From assembly GCF_000745835.1 (NCBI RefSeq), contig NZ_JQKB01000010.1, positions 1 through 64,000 of the forward strand: 64,000 nucleotides of DNA, in the 5' to 3' direction. Origin of the DNA: Belnapia moabensis DSM 16746. Its GTDB lineage: Bacteria; Pseudomonadota; Alphaproteobacteria; Acetobacterales; Acetobacteraceae. Shown in pieces: positions 18,554 to 26,372 of this stretch. The position numbers and the translations under genes were made by a program. The notes beneath the pieces were generated by a model that searched no databases, was not told the origin of the DNA, and worked only from the letters and a program-made list of their open reading frames with translations. Each line of letters opens with the position of its first letter. Positions within the stretch are counted from its first letter, which is position 1.

Positions 18554-19457
18554 CGCCCTGCCGCTGCGCCGGCCGCCCGGCAGCCGCGCCGGCCAGCCAG
18601 CGGTCGCGGTAGCGGATGCGCAGGCGCTGCGGGGAGGGCGGCATCAGCCGCATCCCCTGCGCCGCGACGCGGTAGACGATGCGGCGCAGGATGTCCTTCG
18701 GCGTCGACCCGCCGACATAGTTCCGGCCCTCGCCGGCGCCGTAGCGGAAGGCGCGCTCAAGGATCCAGCCTTCCTCCATCTGCTCCGGGCGGATGATATG
18801 GCGCAGGCGAGCCGAGGCCTCAAACCAGCCGCGATGCCCGGCCGCCTCCAGCCGCCGCAGCAGCTCCGTCTCGCTGCCCATGGCGTAGAGCGGGTTGGTG
18901 CCGTCCGGCCCGACATGCTCGGCGAAGCGCGTGCCGGCGCGGAAGAGATCGGCCCGAATCGCCATGTTTGGGCCGAAGATGTCGGCGAAGCCGCAGGGAC
19001 CGCTCGGTCGCAGCTGCTGCGAGTAGAGCATGCTGAACTCGACGACCTCCTCCGAGAGCCAGTCGGGCTTCGGCCGTGGCCATTCGGGCGCCACCGTGCC
19101 GCCAAACATATCCGCCTCCGGGTGCTCGTCGGCCGCAGCCAGCAGGCGGATCAGCCAATCGGCATCGGGCAGCACGTCGTCATCGGTGAAGACGGCGAGC
19201 CGGCCCTGCAACTCGGGCAGGGCAAGGTTGAGCGCCCGGTTCTTGCCCGGCTTTGGGCAGGAGAGGATGGTCAGCGGCAGCCGCCCGGCGAAGCCCTGCA
19301 GCACCGCGAGCGTATCGTCGCCGCTGCCGTTGTCGGTGACGACGAGCTTCCACCCGCCCCCGGGCGATTGCAGCCCGGTGAAGGCTTCCAGCACGCGGGG
19401 GATGGCATGCGCCCGGTTGCGGGTGGCGAAGAAGACAGTAAGGGCAGGCTCGCTCAT
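18540..19457 (-). CDS. family 2 glycosyltransferase
   Basis: This 305-residue GT-A enzyme has nucleotide-sugar motifs VFFATRNRAHAIPRVLEAF near the N terminus, VVTDNGSGDDTLAVL, and the metal-binding DxD in LAVFTDDDVLPDADWL (residues about 88-103). The acceptor-side GSETELLRRLEAAGH supplies the usual ED-like catalytic region. A basic C-terminal tail follows (RLRIRYRDRWLAG...). It overlaps the upstream GT2 gene by ATGA (19454-19457), forming a two-gene operon divergent from the HAD-UbiA/DprE block. Together with that block it probably builds a surface glycan; donor sugar unknown. Confidence 0.88.
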   Translation of the reverse strand: MSEPALTVFFATRNRAHAIPRVLEAFTGLQSPGGGWKLVVTDNGSGDDTLAVLQGFAGRLPLTILSCPKPGKNRALNLALPELQGRLAVFTDDDVLPDADWLIRLLAAADEHPEADMFGGTVAPEWPRPKPDWLSEEVVEFSMLYSQQLRPSGPCGFADIFGPNMAIRADLFRAGTRFAEHVGPDGTNPLYAMGSETELLRRLEAAGHRGWFEASARLRHIIRPEQMEEGWILERAFRYGAGEGRNYVGGSTPKDILRRIVYRVAAQGMRLMPPSPQRLRIRYRDRWLAGAAAGRPAQRQGATPR

Positions 19458-20542
19458 CGATGGGTCTTGCCGGCTTCGTCGGCGCGGGCGCCGATATCGA
19501 GGGTCGGGATCACCGGCTCGCCGTCGCGCCGCAGCAGGGCGCGAAGCAGGCGGCCGGGGAGGCTGCGCTTCTTTTGCTCGCCCATCAGCGCCATGCGGGT
19601 GAAGCCGCGCGCATAGGCGAGGCGCCAACGCAGCCCGAGCAGCGCCGTGCCGCCGCGCGGCAACAGCGCTGTCGGCAGGGTGATGAGCTCAACGACAAGT
19701 CGCCGCGGTAGCTCGCGCCAGACCTGCTCCGGCGCGCCGAGGATGCGCCGCGTGGCAACCGTCGAGGCGCCCTGCCAGTAGAGGCGGTCGAGCAGCCATT
19801 CCGGATTCAGCCGCTTCGCCTGGATCTGGTGCCGCACTACGATCCGGCTGTCGTACCAGGCGGAATAACCGCGGTCCTGCAACCGCCAGCCAACCTGCAC
19901 ATCCTCGTCCGAGAGCAGCAGCTTGCCGACGCGGCCGAGCCGGTCGGCAAAGCCGCCCATATCGAGCAGCGGCCGGCGCTGCACGATCATGTTGACGCCG
20001 TATGGCTCCAGCCCGTTCGGCACCTGCGGCGTGCGGAACTCGCCGGCGCCCTCCCATTCGATGATGGAGAGCACGCCGCGCAGCCGCTCCGGCCACCAGC
20101 CGGGCAGCGGCGCCTCCCAGACCGGCAGCACGCGGCCGGCGAGGACTCCGGGCCACGGGTCGCGCGTCGCGGCGATCTGCTGAATCCGCTCGATCCAGTC
20201 CGGCTCGGCGAGTGCGTCGTCGTCGAGATAGGCGATGAAATCCGCCTCGCTCGCCTCGGCGCCGAGGTTGCGCGCGGCGCTGGCGCCGGGCCGGTCGACG
20301 CGCAGCAGCCGCGCATTCGGCAGCGGCGCTACCATCTCGGCAAGCTGCCGGCTGACCTCCGGCCCGCCGCAGCTGTCGACCACGATGATATCGAAAGCCT
20401 CTGGCCCGACCGTCTGCTTCCGCAGGCTTTCGAGGCAGCTACGCACGTAATGCGGCCGGTCATGCGTGACCAGGCAGGCCGTGACGCTCGGCACGCGGGC
20501 GGTGGGTGGTGCTGCCGCCTCGCCATGGTGTGTCGTTGTCAT
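19454..20542 (-). CDS. family 2 glycosyltransferase
   Basis: This 362-residue protein has a GT-A domain at about residues 18-270: VTACLVTHDRPHYVRSCLES, FDIIVVDSCGG, GASAARNLGAEASEADFIAY, then the DDDA acidic motif, and a galactosyltransferase-like LLLSDEDVQVGWRLQDRGY that positions acceptor and catalytic acid. A hydrophobic, weakly membrane-associated C-terminal region (VVELITLPTALLPRGG...) follows. The chosen ATG 20542 has GAGGACAGG just upstream; a longer in-frame start at 20581 is possible. It is the first gene of the GT2 pair, with 312 bp separating it from the divergent prenyltransferase gene. Confidence 0.86.
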   Translation of the reverse strand: MTTTHHGEAAAPPTARVPSVTACLVTHDRPHYVRSCLESLRKQTVGPEAFDIIVVDSCGGPEVSRQLAEMVAPLPNARLLRVDRPGASAARNLGAEASEADFIAYLDDDALAEPDWIERIQQIAATRDPWPGVLAGRVLPVWEAPLPGWWPERLRGVLSIIEWEGAGEFRTPQVPNGLEPYGVNMIVQRRPLLDMGGFADRLGRVGKLLLSDEDVQVGWRLQDRGYSAWYDSRIVVRHQIQAKRLNPEWLLDRLYWQGASTVATRRILGAPEQVWRELPRRLVVELITLPTALLPRGGTALLGLRWRLAYARGFTRMALMGEQKKRSLPGRLLRALLRRDGEPVIPTLDIGARADEAGKTHR

Positions 20543-20854
20543 CCTGTCCTCGGTAATGACCGTATTTGCATCCGCCACCATGTCCAGGAAGCCGTCGGAA
20601 AATAGGATCGGAGCGCATACAAAGGAAAGGTCGAGCCGCCCGGTCGGCGTATGGGCTGCAGTCACTTTGCGTTGCGTGCGCATACTGGCCCTCAGGTGCG
20701 CCAAAGTTGCACGAAGTCGGCCATTTTTTGGACAAACCTCGGTGTGTTGATTTGAACGTTTCTCCGTGATGCCGCGTGTCTCACGTCAATGGCATTACCC
20801 GAACTGGGACACGGATGTGATGTTGCGGTGCGGCATGTGATCGGGTTTTCGTGA
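20543..20854. promoter_or_regulatory. divergent intergenic region of the glycan locus
   Basis: This gap between the GT2 pair (minus) and the HAD-UbiA gene (plus) is clearly less GC-rich than the flanking genes, with runs such as CCATTTTTTGG and TTGATTTGAACG near 20725-20760. It must hold both divergent promoters. I cannot fix -35/-10 boxes with confidence and see no coding potential in it. Confidence 0.5.
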
Positions 20855-22309
20855 ATGCAAGGTGTGCAGACCAGCGAGGCGCTCCCTGGAACGGCAAGGT
20901 TGTTGCCGCTTGCCGTCGATCTCGACGGCACGCTGCTGACGACTGATACGCTCCATGAAGGCCTGGTGGAGGCACTGCTGCACACCCCTGCCGCCTTCCC
21001 TGGGCTGCTGCGCAGCCTGCCGGAGGGCCGGGCCGCCTTCAAGCGCCGCGTCAGCCAGCACGCCCCCGCCAATGCCGCGGGACTGCCGCTGCGCCAGCCC
21101 TTCCTCGAATGGCTGCGCGAGCAGCATGCGCTGGGGCGGGAGCTGCACCTCGTCACCGCCGCCGACCAGGCAATTGCCGATGCCGTCGCCGCGCATGTCG
21201 GCCTGTTCCGCAGCGCGACCGGCAGCGACGGCACGCGCAACCTGCGCAGCGAGGAGAAGGCTGAGTTCCTCCGCCGCTCCTTCCCCGAGGGCTTCGCCTA
21301 TGCGGGCGACAGCCGGCACGACCTGCCCGTCTTCGCCGCGGCGTCCGAGATCATCCTGGTGAATGCCAGCCCGGCGACCGCCGCCGCGGCGCGCAGCATC
21401 AACCCCGCCGTCGCCGCCGAATTCCCACCCGAGGGCTCGCGCCTCCGCACCTGGATCGGCGCGCTCCGCGTCCATCAGTGGTCGAAGAACGTCCTGGTGC
21501 TGGTGCCGCTGCTGCTCGGCCACAAGATGCAGGATGCGACGGCGATCCTGCATTGCGTGCTCGGGATGCTGCTGCTGAGCCTTGCCGCCTCCGGCACCTA
21601 TCTGCTGAACGACCTGGCCGACCTCAATTCGGACCGGCAGCACCGCAAGAAGCGGCACCGCGCCATCGCCTCGGGCCGCATCCGCCCGCTGCATGCGCTG
21701 GCCGTGGCGCTCGGCCTCATCACCTTCGCGCTGCTGGCGCCGCTGCTGTTCCGGCCGATGCTTTCGGTCGCCATCATCGGCTATTGCGCGCTGTCGCTGC
21801 TCTATTCCGGCGGCCTCAAGCGCATCGCGCTGATCGACACGCTGACCATTGCCGCACTCTTCACCATGCGGCTTTCGCTCGGCATCGAGCTGGCCGATGT
21901 GCCCTATTCGCCCTGGCTGGTCGCCTTCGCCGGCTTCTTCTTCTTCTCGCTCGCGCTCGCCAAGCGGCATTGCGAGCTGATGGAGGCGAAGGATGGCGGC
22001 GGCCTCGCCCGCCGCGGCTGGGAGGTGGATGACTGGCCGCTGACGCTCGGCTTCGGCGCGGCGGCTGGGATTGGCGCGCTGCAGATCATGATCCTCTACG
22101 TCGCCGACGATGCGCTGCCCTCGCGGATGTACGCCCATCCCGCCTGGCTCTATGTCGCGCCGGGCGCCGTCGCCATCTGGCTGATGCGCATCTGGCTGCT
22201 TGCGCATCGCCGTAAGTTGCAGCATGACCCGGTGGTCTTCGCCTTGCGCGATCCGTGGTCCTGGGGCATCGGCGCGGTTGCCGCCATTGCCATCGTGCTG
22301 GCGCTGTAG
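20855..22309 (+). CDS. HAD phosphatase-UbiA prenyltransferase fusion (decaprenyl-phosphate phosphoribosyltransferase-like)
   Basis: This 484-residue two-domain protein has a HAD phosphatase at about residues 18-190 with all four motifs: DLDGT (Asp22, Asp24), VTAAD around 100-104, the Lys of EEKAEF, and GDSRHD (151-156). A polytopic UbiA domain follows (about 200-484) with the Mg-binding NDLADLNSD at 252-260, KRHRAIASG, and several membrane helices. UbiA proteins of this type transfer 5-phosphoribose from PRPP to polyprenyl phosphate (Rv3806c in mycobacteria). I infer that the HAD half removes the 5-phosphate, so one polypeptide would do two steps. It is first in the plus-strand operon with DprE1- and DprE2-like genes, 11 bp from the next. 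Confidence 0.85.
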   Translation: MQGVQTSEALPGTARLLPLAVDLDGTLLTTDTLHEGLVEALLHTPAAFPGLLRSLPEGRAAFKRRVSQHAPANAAGLPLRQPFLEWLREQHALGRELHLVTAADQAIADAVAAHVGLFRSATGSDGTRNLRSEEKAEFLRRSFPEGFAYAGDSRHDLPVFAAASEIILVNASPATAAAARSINPAVAAEFPPEGSRLRTWIGALRVHQWSKNVLVLVPLLLGHKMQDATAILHCVLGMLLLSLAASGTYLLNDLADLNSDRQHRKKRHRAIASGRIRPLHALAVALGLITFALLAPLLFRPMLSVAIIGYCALSLLYSGGLKRIALIDTLTIAALFTMRLSLGIELADVPYSPWLVAFAGFFFFSLALAKRHCELMEAKDGGGLARRGWEVDDWPLTLGFGAAAGIGALQIMILYVADDALPSRMYAHPAWLYVAPGAVAIWLMRIWLLAHRRKLQHDPVVFALRDPWSWGIGAVAAIAIVLAL

Positions 22310-22320
22310 GACAGGTCCAC

Positions 22321-23682
22321 ATGCCCGATACGCTGGCCGCACCCGCGGCGACGCGCACCACTGGCTGGAAGCAGACCGCGCTGCAGGGCTGGGGCCGCTC
22401 CAGCCTCAGCCCCTGCCTGGCCGCGCGGCCGGAGCGGCTGCGCGAGCTGCGCGCCGCGCTCGACGCGCCGGAAGGGCGCACGCTCATCGCCCATGGCGGC
22501 GGGCGAAGCTATGGCGATGCGGCGCTCAACACCGATGGCGCGGTGGTCGTCACCGGCCGGCTAGACCGCATCCTCGGCTTCGACCCGGCGACGGGCGAAC
22601 TGGTGGCGGAGCCGGGCGTCACCTTTGCCGACCTGCTCGATGTCTTTCTGCCGCGCGGCTTCGTCGCCCCGGTCTCGCCCGGCACCTCGCATGTGACGCT
22701 CGGCGGCGCGCTGGCGAATGACGTCCACGGCAAGAACCACCACCATGTGGGCAGCTTCGGCGACCACGTGCTGTGGTTCGACCTACTGCTGCCGGACGGG
22801 CGGATGCAACGCGTCTCGCCCGAGAGCGACCCCGGGCTGTTCCAGGCGACGGTCGGCGGCATCGGCCTCACCGGCCTCATCGCCGCGATCGGGCTGCGGC
22901 TGATGCGCGTGCCCTCCAACGCGCTCGCGGTGAGCCGGCGGCGCGTCCGCGACCTCGACGAATTCCTCGCCGGCTTCGAATCCGCCGCCGGCGCCACCTG
23001 GTCGGTCGGCTGGATCGACGCTCTGGCCGGCGGCGCCTCGCTCGGCCGCGGCGTGCTGGAGACGGCGGAGCCGAGCGAATCGGGCCTCGATGCCGCGCCG
23101 CCCAGGGCGAAGCGTTTCCCCATCGACGCGCCGGGCTGGCTGCTGAACGGGCTCAGCGTCCGCGCCTTCAACGAGCTTTACTGGCGCCGCGTGCCGGCGG
23201 GCGGGCAGCAGGTGACGGTGCCCTACCGCCAGTTCCTCTACCCGCTCGACGCGATCGAGGGCTGGAACCGGATGTACGGCAAGCAGGGCTTCCGCCAGTT
23301 CCAGTGCGTCGTCCCGCCCGGCCCCGGCGTCGCCGCGCTCCGCCGGCTGCTGGAGACGGTGGCGGGGAGCGGCAATGCCTCCTTCCTCGCCGTGCTGAAG
23401 GTGATGGGGCCGGACGGGCAGGGGATGCTCTCCTTCGGCATGCCCGGCTATTCGCTGGCGCTCGACATCCCCGCCCGGCCCGGCAGCGAGGCGGTCTTCG
23501 CCCAGTTGGAGCGCATCACCCGCGATGCCGGCGGGCGCATCTACCTGGCGAAGGACAGCCTGCTCTCGGCCGAGGGCTTCGCCGCCATGTATCCGCGCGC
23601 CGGCGAGTTCCGGGCGGTGCGGGAGCAGGTGGACCCGAACCGGCGGCTCTCCTCGGACATGGCGCGGAGGCTCGGGCTGTGA
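22321..23682 (+). CDS. DprE1-like FAD-dependent decaprenylphosphoryl-ribose 2'-oxidase
   Basis: This 453-residue flavoprotein oxidises C2 of the lipid-linked ribose to the keto form. The VAO-type FAD-binding loop is HGGGRSYGDAALN (about 58-70), and SPGTSHVTLGGALANDVHGKNHH carries further FAD contacts. The C-terminal substrate domain includes FRQFQCVVPPG, SFLAVLKVMGPDGQGMLSF and YLAKDS. By alignment in my head to Mycobacterium DprE1, catalytic Lys418 corresponds to Lys411. The benzothiazinone-reactive Cys387 corresponds to Ala380, with identical spacing of 31 residues. Its stop overlaps the downstream GTG start by GTGA. It acts between the HAD-UbiA fusion and the DprE2-like reductase. Confidence 0.9.
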   Translation: MPDTLAAPAATRTTGWKQTALQGWGRSSLSPCLAARPERLRELRAALDAPEGRTLIAHGGGRSYGDAALNTDGAVVVTGRLDRILGFDPATGELVAEPGVTFADLLDVFLPRGFVAPVSPGTSHVTLGGALANDVHGKNHHHVGSFGDHVLWFDLLLPDGRMQRVSPESDPGLFQATVGGIGLTGLIAAIGLRLMRVPSNALAVSRRRVRDLDEFLAGFESAAGATWSVGWIDALAGGASLGRGVLETAEPSESGLDAAPPRAKRFPIDAPGWLLNGLSVRAFNELYWRRVPAGGQQVTVPYRQFLYPLDAIEGWNRMYGKQGFRQFQCVVPPGPGVAALRRLLETVAGSGNASFLAVLKVMGPDGQGMLSFGMPGYSLALDIPARPGSEAVFAQLERITRDAGGRIYLAKDSLLSAEGFAAMYPRAGEFRAVREQVDPNRRLSSDMARRLGL

Positions 23683-24437
23683 GCGACACCTGGCTGATCC
23701 TCGGCGCCTCCTCGGCGGTGGCGCGGGCCTTCGCGCGGGAGGCCGCCTCGCATGGCGCGGCGCTGCTGCTGGCCGGACGCGACATGGAGGACCTGGAGCA
23801 CCAGGCCGCCGACCTCGCCATCCGCCACGGCGTCTCGGCCCAGCCGATGCGCTTCGAGGCGCGCGACCTCGCCAGCCATGCCGGCTTCATCGCCGAATGC
23901 CGCCAGGAGGCGGAGAAGAACGGGGCGGGCAGGGGGCTGCTCAACGTCTTCCTCGCCTTCGGCGTCATGCCGGAGCAGGCGGAGGCGGATGCCGACCCGG
24001 CTGTCGCCGCCGGCATGGTGGAGGCCAATTTCACCGGCGCCGCCTCGGTGCTCGGCGCGCTCGGGCCGGTGCTGGAGGCGCAGCGCGGCGGCACCGTCGT
24101 CGCCCTCGGCTCGGTTGCCGGTGACCGCGGGCGCAAGCGCAATTTCCTCTATGGCGCCACCAAGGCGGCGCTGCTCGTCTACCTCCAGGGCTATGCCGCG
24201 CGGCTCTCGGGCGCCGGCGTGCGCGTGCTCTGCATCAAGGCAGGCCCGGTTGATACTGGAATGACCTGGGCGCTCCCGAAGCTGCCCTTCATGGCCTCGC
24301 CTCGCCAATTCGCGGCCGCGGCCTGGAGGCGGGCCGGGACGGGCGGCGGCAGCGCCTATCTGCCGGTTGTATGGTGGCCGGTGATGACCATCATCCGGTT
24401 GCTACCGACACCTGTCTTCAACAAGCTGAATATCTGA
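23679..24437 (+). CDS. DprE2-like SDR, decaprenylphosphoryl-2-keto-ribose reductase
   Basis: This 252-residue short-chain dehydrogenase has the Rossmann motif WLILGASSAVARAFAREAAS, a central NVFLAFGVMPEQ in place of the common NNAG, a catalytic Ser in ALGSVAGDRGRKRN, and the YGATK pair (Tyr and Lys). Its length equals mycobacterial DprE2 (Rv3791). It would reduce the 2-keto intermediate to polyprenylphosphoryl-D-arabinose. The start is GTG 23679, overlapping the DprE1-like stop (GTGA), which shows tight coupling. The C-terminal hydrophobic stretch (VVWWPVMTIIRLLPTPVF) is typical of DprE2 and may give membrane association. Confidence 0.88.
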   Translation: MSDTWLILGASSAVARAFAREAASHGAALLLAGRDMEDLEHQAADLAIRHGVSAQPMRFEARDLASHAGFIAECRQEAEKNGAGRGLLNVFLAFGVMPEQAEADADPAVAAGMVEANFTGAASVLGALGPVLEAQRGGTVVALGSVAGDRGRKRNFLYGATKAALLVYLQGYAARLSGAGVRVLCIKAGPVDTGMTWALPKLPFMASPRQFAAAAWRRAGTGGGSAYLPVVWWPVMTIIRLLPTPVFNKLNI

Positions 24438-24581
24438 CCGGCCTTACGGGAATCGCCGTCGCCTGCAGATCGCCTAATATACCACTGATGTACACGAAAC
24501 ACCGGGGACATGAATGGCGCAAGGTTTCGCGCGGTTGAATCGCAAGCCGGCAGGTTCGCCTGCCCAAGGGAAGATCGACCG

Positions 24582-26018
24582 ATGATCCCGATCGTGCGGC
24601 GGGTTCTCCCTGCCTCGGGCTCGCCAGCCTGGGTGGCGGCGGAGACGCTTGGCTCGGCGGCCTTCTCCCTGGTCGGCCTGCTCTTCATCGCCCGGTTGAT
24701 CGGACCGGAGGCGGCGGGGATCGGGGCGATCGCGGCCAGCGCCTTCCTCACCATCGACTTCCCCATCGCCGCCCTGTTCGGCGATGCGCTGATGCAGCGC
24801 CGCAACCTCGAGGAGCGGCACCGCTCCTCCGCCCTCTGGATGACGATCGGCGTGGCGCTGATCGCGGTGCTCGGCCTCTTCCTCGCCGCGCCGCTGATCG
24901 CGCATGCCATCGGCGCGCCGATCCTCACCGACATGATTCATGTGCTGGCGCTGCTGCTGCCCTTCTCCGCCGCTTCCGGCCTTCTCGCGTCGCTGGCGCT
25001 CAGGGCGCGGCACTACCGGCTGCTGGCGCAGCGGGTGCTGGTCTGCCAGCCGCTCTCGGTCGGCCTCGGCGTGCTGGCGGCCACCGCCGGCTGGGGCTCC
25101 TGGGCGATGGTGGTGCAGCAGGCAGCGGCGACGCTCAGCGTCTTCCTCCTGCTCACCCTGCTCTCCGGCTGGCGGCCGCGGCTGATCTTCGACCGGGCCG
25201 CGATCGGCGATCTCTGGCCGATCGCCGGGCCGCAGATCCTGGCGCTGCTGGTGCTGAACGGGCGCTACCGCATCTTCATCCTTGCCCTCGGCACCATGGT
25301 GGCGGAGGCGGTGGTGGCGGTGACGCATGTCGCCTTCCGCCTGCTCGACGTCTCCATGTCGGTGGTGAGCGGCGCCTCCGCCCGTCTCGCCATGCCGCGG
25401 CTCTCCGCCTTGCAGCATGACCGGGATGCCATGGCGGAATGCTATGGCGACCTGGCCCAGCTTCAGGCGCTGATCGGCCTGCCGATCGCCGTCGGCCTCG
25501 CCATCACCGCGCCGCAGCTCGTCACCTTGCTGATGGGCGGCGCCTGGACCGAGGCGGCGGAGCCAGCGCGGCTGGTGGCGCTCGCGGCGGTGCCGGCCTT
25601 CCTCATCGGCCCGGCACCGGCGCTCTGGCTGGCGCTCGGGCGGACGCGGATGAACCTCATCACCCAGCTCATCGCCTTCGCCGTGCCGCTGGCGGCCCTG
25701 CTGTTCGTGCGGCCGACGGATGCCACCGGGGCGGCGGTCTGCTGGGTCGGCGGGACGCTCGCCGTCGTGCCGCTGCAGCTGATCCTCGGCCTGCGGGCGC
25801 TGGACCGGCCGCTGCGTTGGCTCGGTGCGCAGCTGCTGATCCCGCTGGTGGCGACCGCCACCATGGCGGCGGTGGCGCTGCTGGTCGCGCAGCATGTGCA
25901 GGCCAAGCCGGCGCTGATGGCGATCTCCCTGATCGGTGGCTGCGGCGCGACCACCTATGTGGCGATGCTGGCACTGCTGCTCGGCGGCCGCTGGCCGCGG
26001 GCGCTCAGGGAGGCGTAG
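24582..26018 (+). CDS. polysaccharide/lipid-linked glycan flippase (Wzx/MATE-like)
   Basis: This 478-residue integral membrane protein has about 12-14 predicted helices with the oligosaccharide flippase (PF13440-like) layout. The first helix pair (LGSAAFSLVGLLFIARLIGPEAAGIGAIAAS) contains the family's conserved charged residue plus GxxxxG pattern. Cytoplasmic loops are short and basic. Substrate specificity cannot be deduced; next to GT2 and DprE-type genes it most likely moves a polyprenyl-linked glycan, or possibly polyprenyl-phospho-arabinose, to the periplasmic face. AAGGGAAG lies before ATG 24582; an upstream in-frame ATG at 24510 is possible. A 144-bp gap separates it from the DprE2-like gene, so it may have its own promoter. 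Confidence 0.83.
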   Translation: MIPIVRRVLPASGSPAWVAAETLGSAAFSLVGLLFIARLIGPEAAGIGAIAASAFLTIDFPIAALFGDALMQRRNLEERHRSSALWMTIGVALIAVLGLFLAAPLIAHAIGAPILTDMIHVLALLLPFSAASGLLASLALRARHYRLLAQRVLVCQPLSVGLGVLAATAGWGSWAMVVQQAAATLSVFLLLTLLSGWRPRLIFDRAAIGDLWPIAGPQILALLVLNGRYRIFILALGTMVAEAVVAVTHVAFRLLDVSMSVVSGASARLAMPRLSALQHDRDAMAECYGDLAQLQALIGLPIAVGLAITAPQLVTLLMGGAWTEAAEPARLVALAAVPAFLIGPAPALWLALGRTRMNLITQLIAFAVPLAALLFVRPTDATGAAVCWVGGTLAVVPLQLILGLRALDRPLRWLGAQLLIPLVATATMAAVALLVAQHVQAKPALMAISLIGGCGATTYVAMLALLLGGRWPRALREA

Positions 26019-26024
26019 CGGGCC

Positions 26025-26049
26025 ATGGCCGGGCTCCAGGCTCGGCCAT
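26025..26049. terminator. hairpin between convergent flippase and PPK2-side genes
   Basis: ATGGCCGGGC (26025-26034) pairs with GCTCGGCCAT (26040-26049) through one G-T wobble, with a 5-nt loop. It lies directly after the flippase stop and before the end of the opposing reading frame. There is no T tract, so activity is uncertain. Confidence 0.35.
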
Positions 26050-26051
26050 TC

Positions 26052-26339
26052 TCAGATGAACTGGCCGCGGAGGAAGCCGAGCGCGGGGAGGGGCGTCCAT
26101 TTCCGCGGCAGCTCGGCGCGGGTGATCGGCGCCACGCTGTAATGCGGCACCGGCTGGCGGCTGCGGCGGAGGAAGTCCTCATAGGCCCGCACCTGCTGCG
26201 CCCGCCAGTCGCGGTCGGCCAGCGCCGCGGCACGGCTGCGATAGACATCGGCCACGCGGTTGATGCGCCCGACCGTGGCAAAGACGGCCCAGAGACGGTC
26301 ATCGTCACGGCCGACGGGGGTAAGGTCCCTCACACCCAA
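26052..26339 (-). CDS. hypothetical protein, in frame downstream of ppk2
   Basis: About 95 residues with protein-like composition: aromatic and charged helices (WAVFATVGRINRVADVYRSR, VRAYEDFLRRSR) and a Pro-rich end (PRKWTPLPALGFLRGQFI). Only TTG 26339 or GTG 26333 can serve as start, with no ribosome binding site. The frame is the same as that of the PPK2 gene and stays open from the PPK2 TGA onward. It could be a separate small gene, a C-terminal fragment of a lost gene, or a readthrough extension. I do not recognise the family. Confidence 0.4.
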   Translation of the reverse strand: MGVRDLTPVGRDDDRLWAVFATVGRINRVADVYRSRAAALADRDWRAQQVRAYEDFLRRSRQPVPHYSVAPITRAELPRKWTPLPALGFLRGQFI

Positions 26340-26372
26340 TAGGTCGCAATCGGCGCAGCGCGGGTCAAGACC

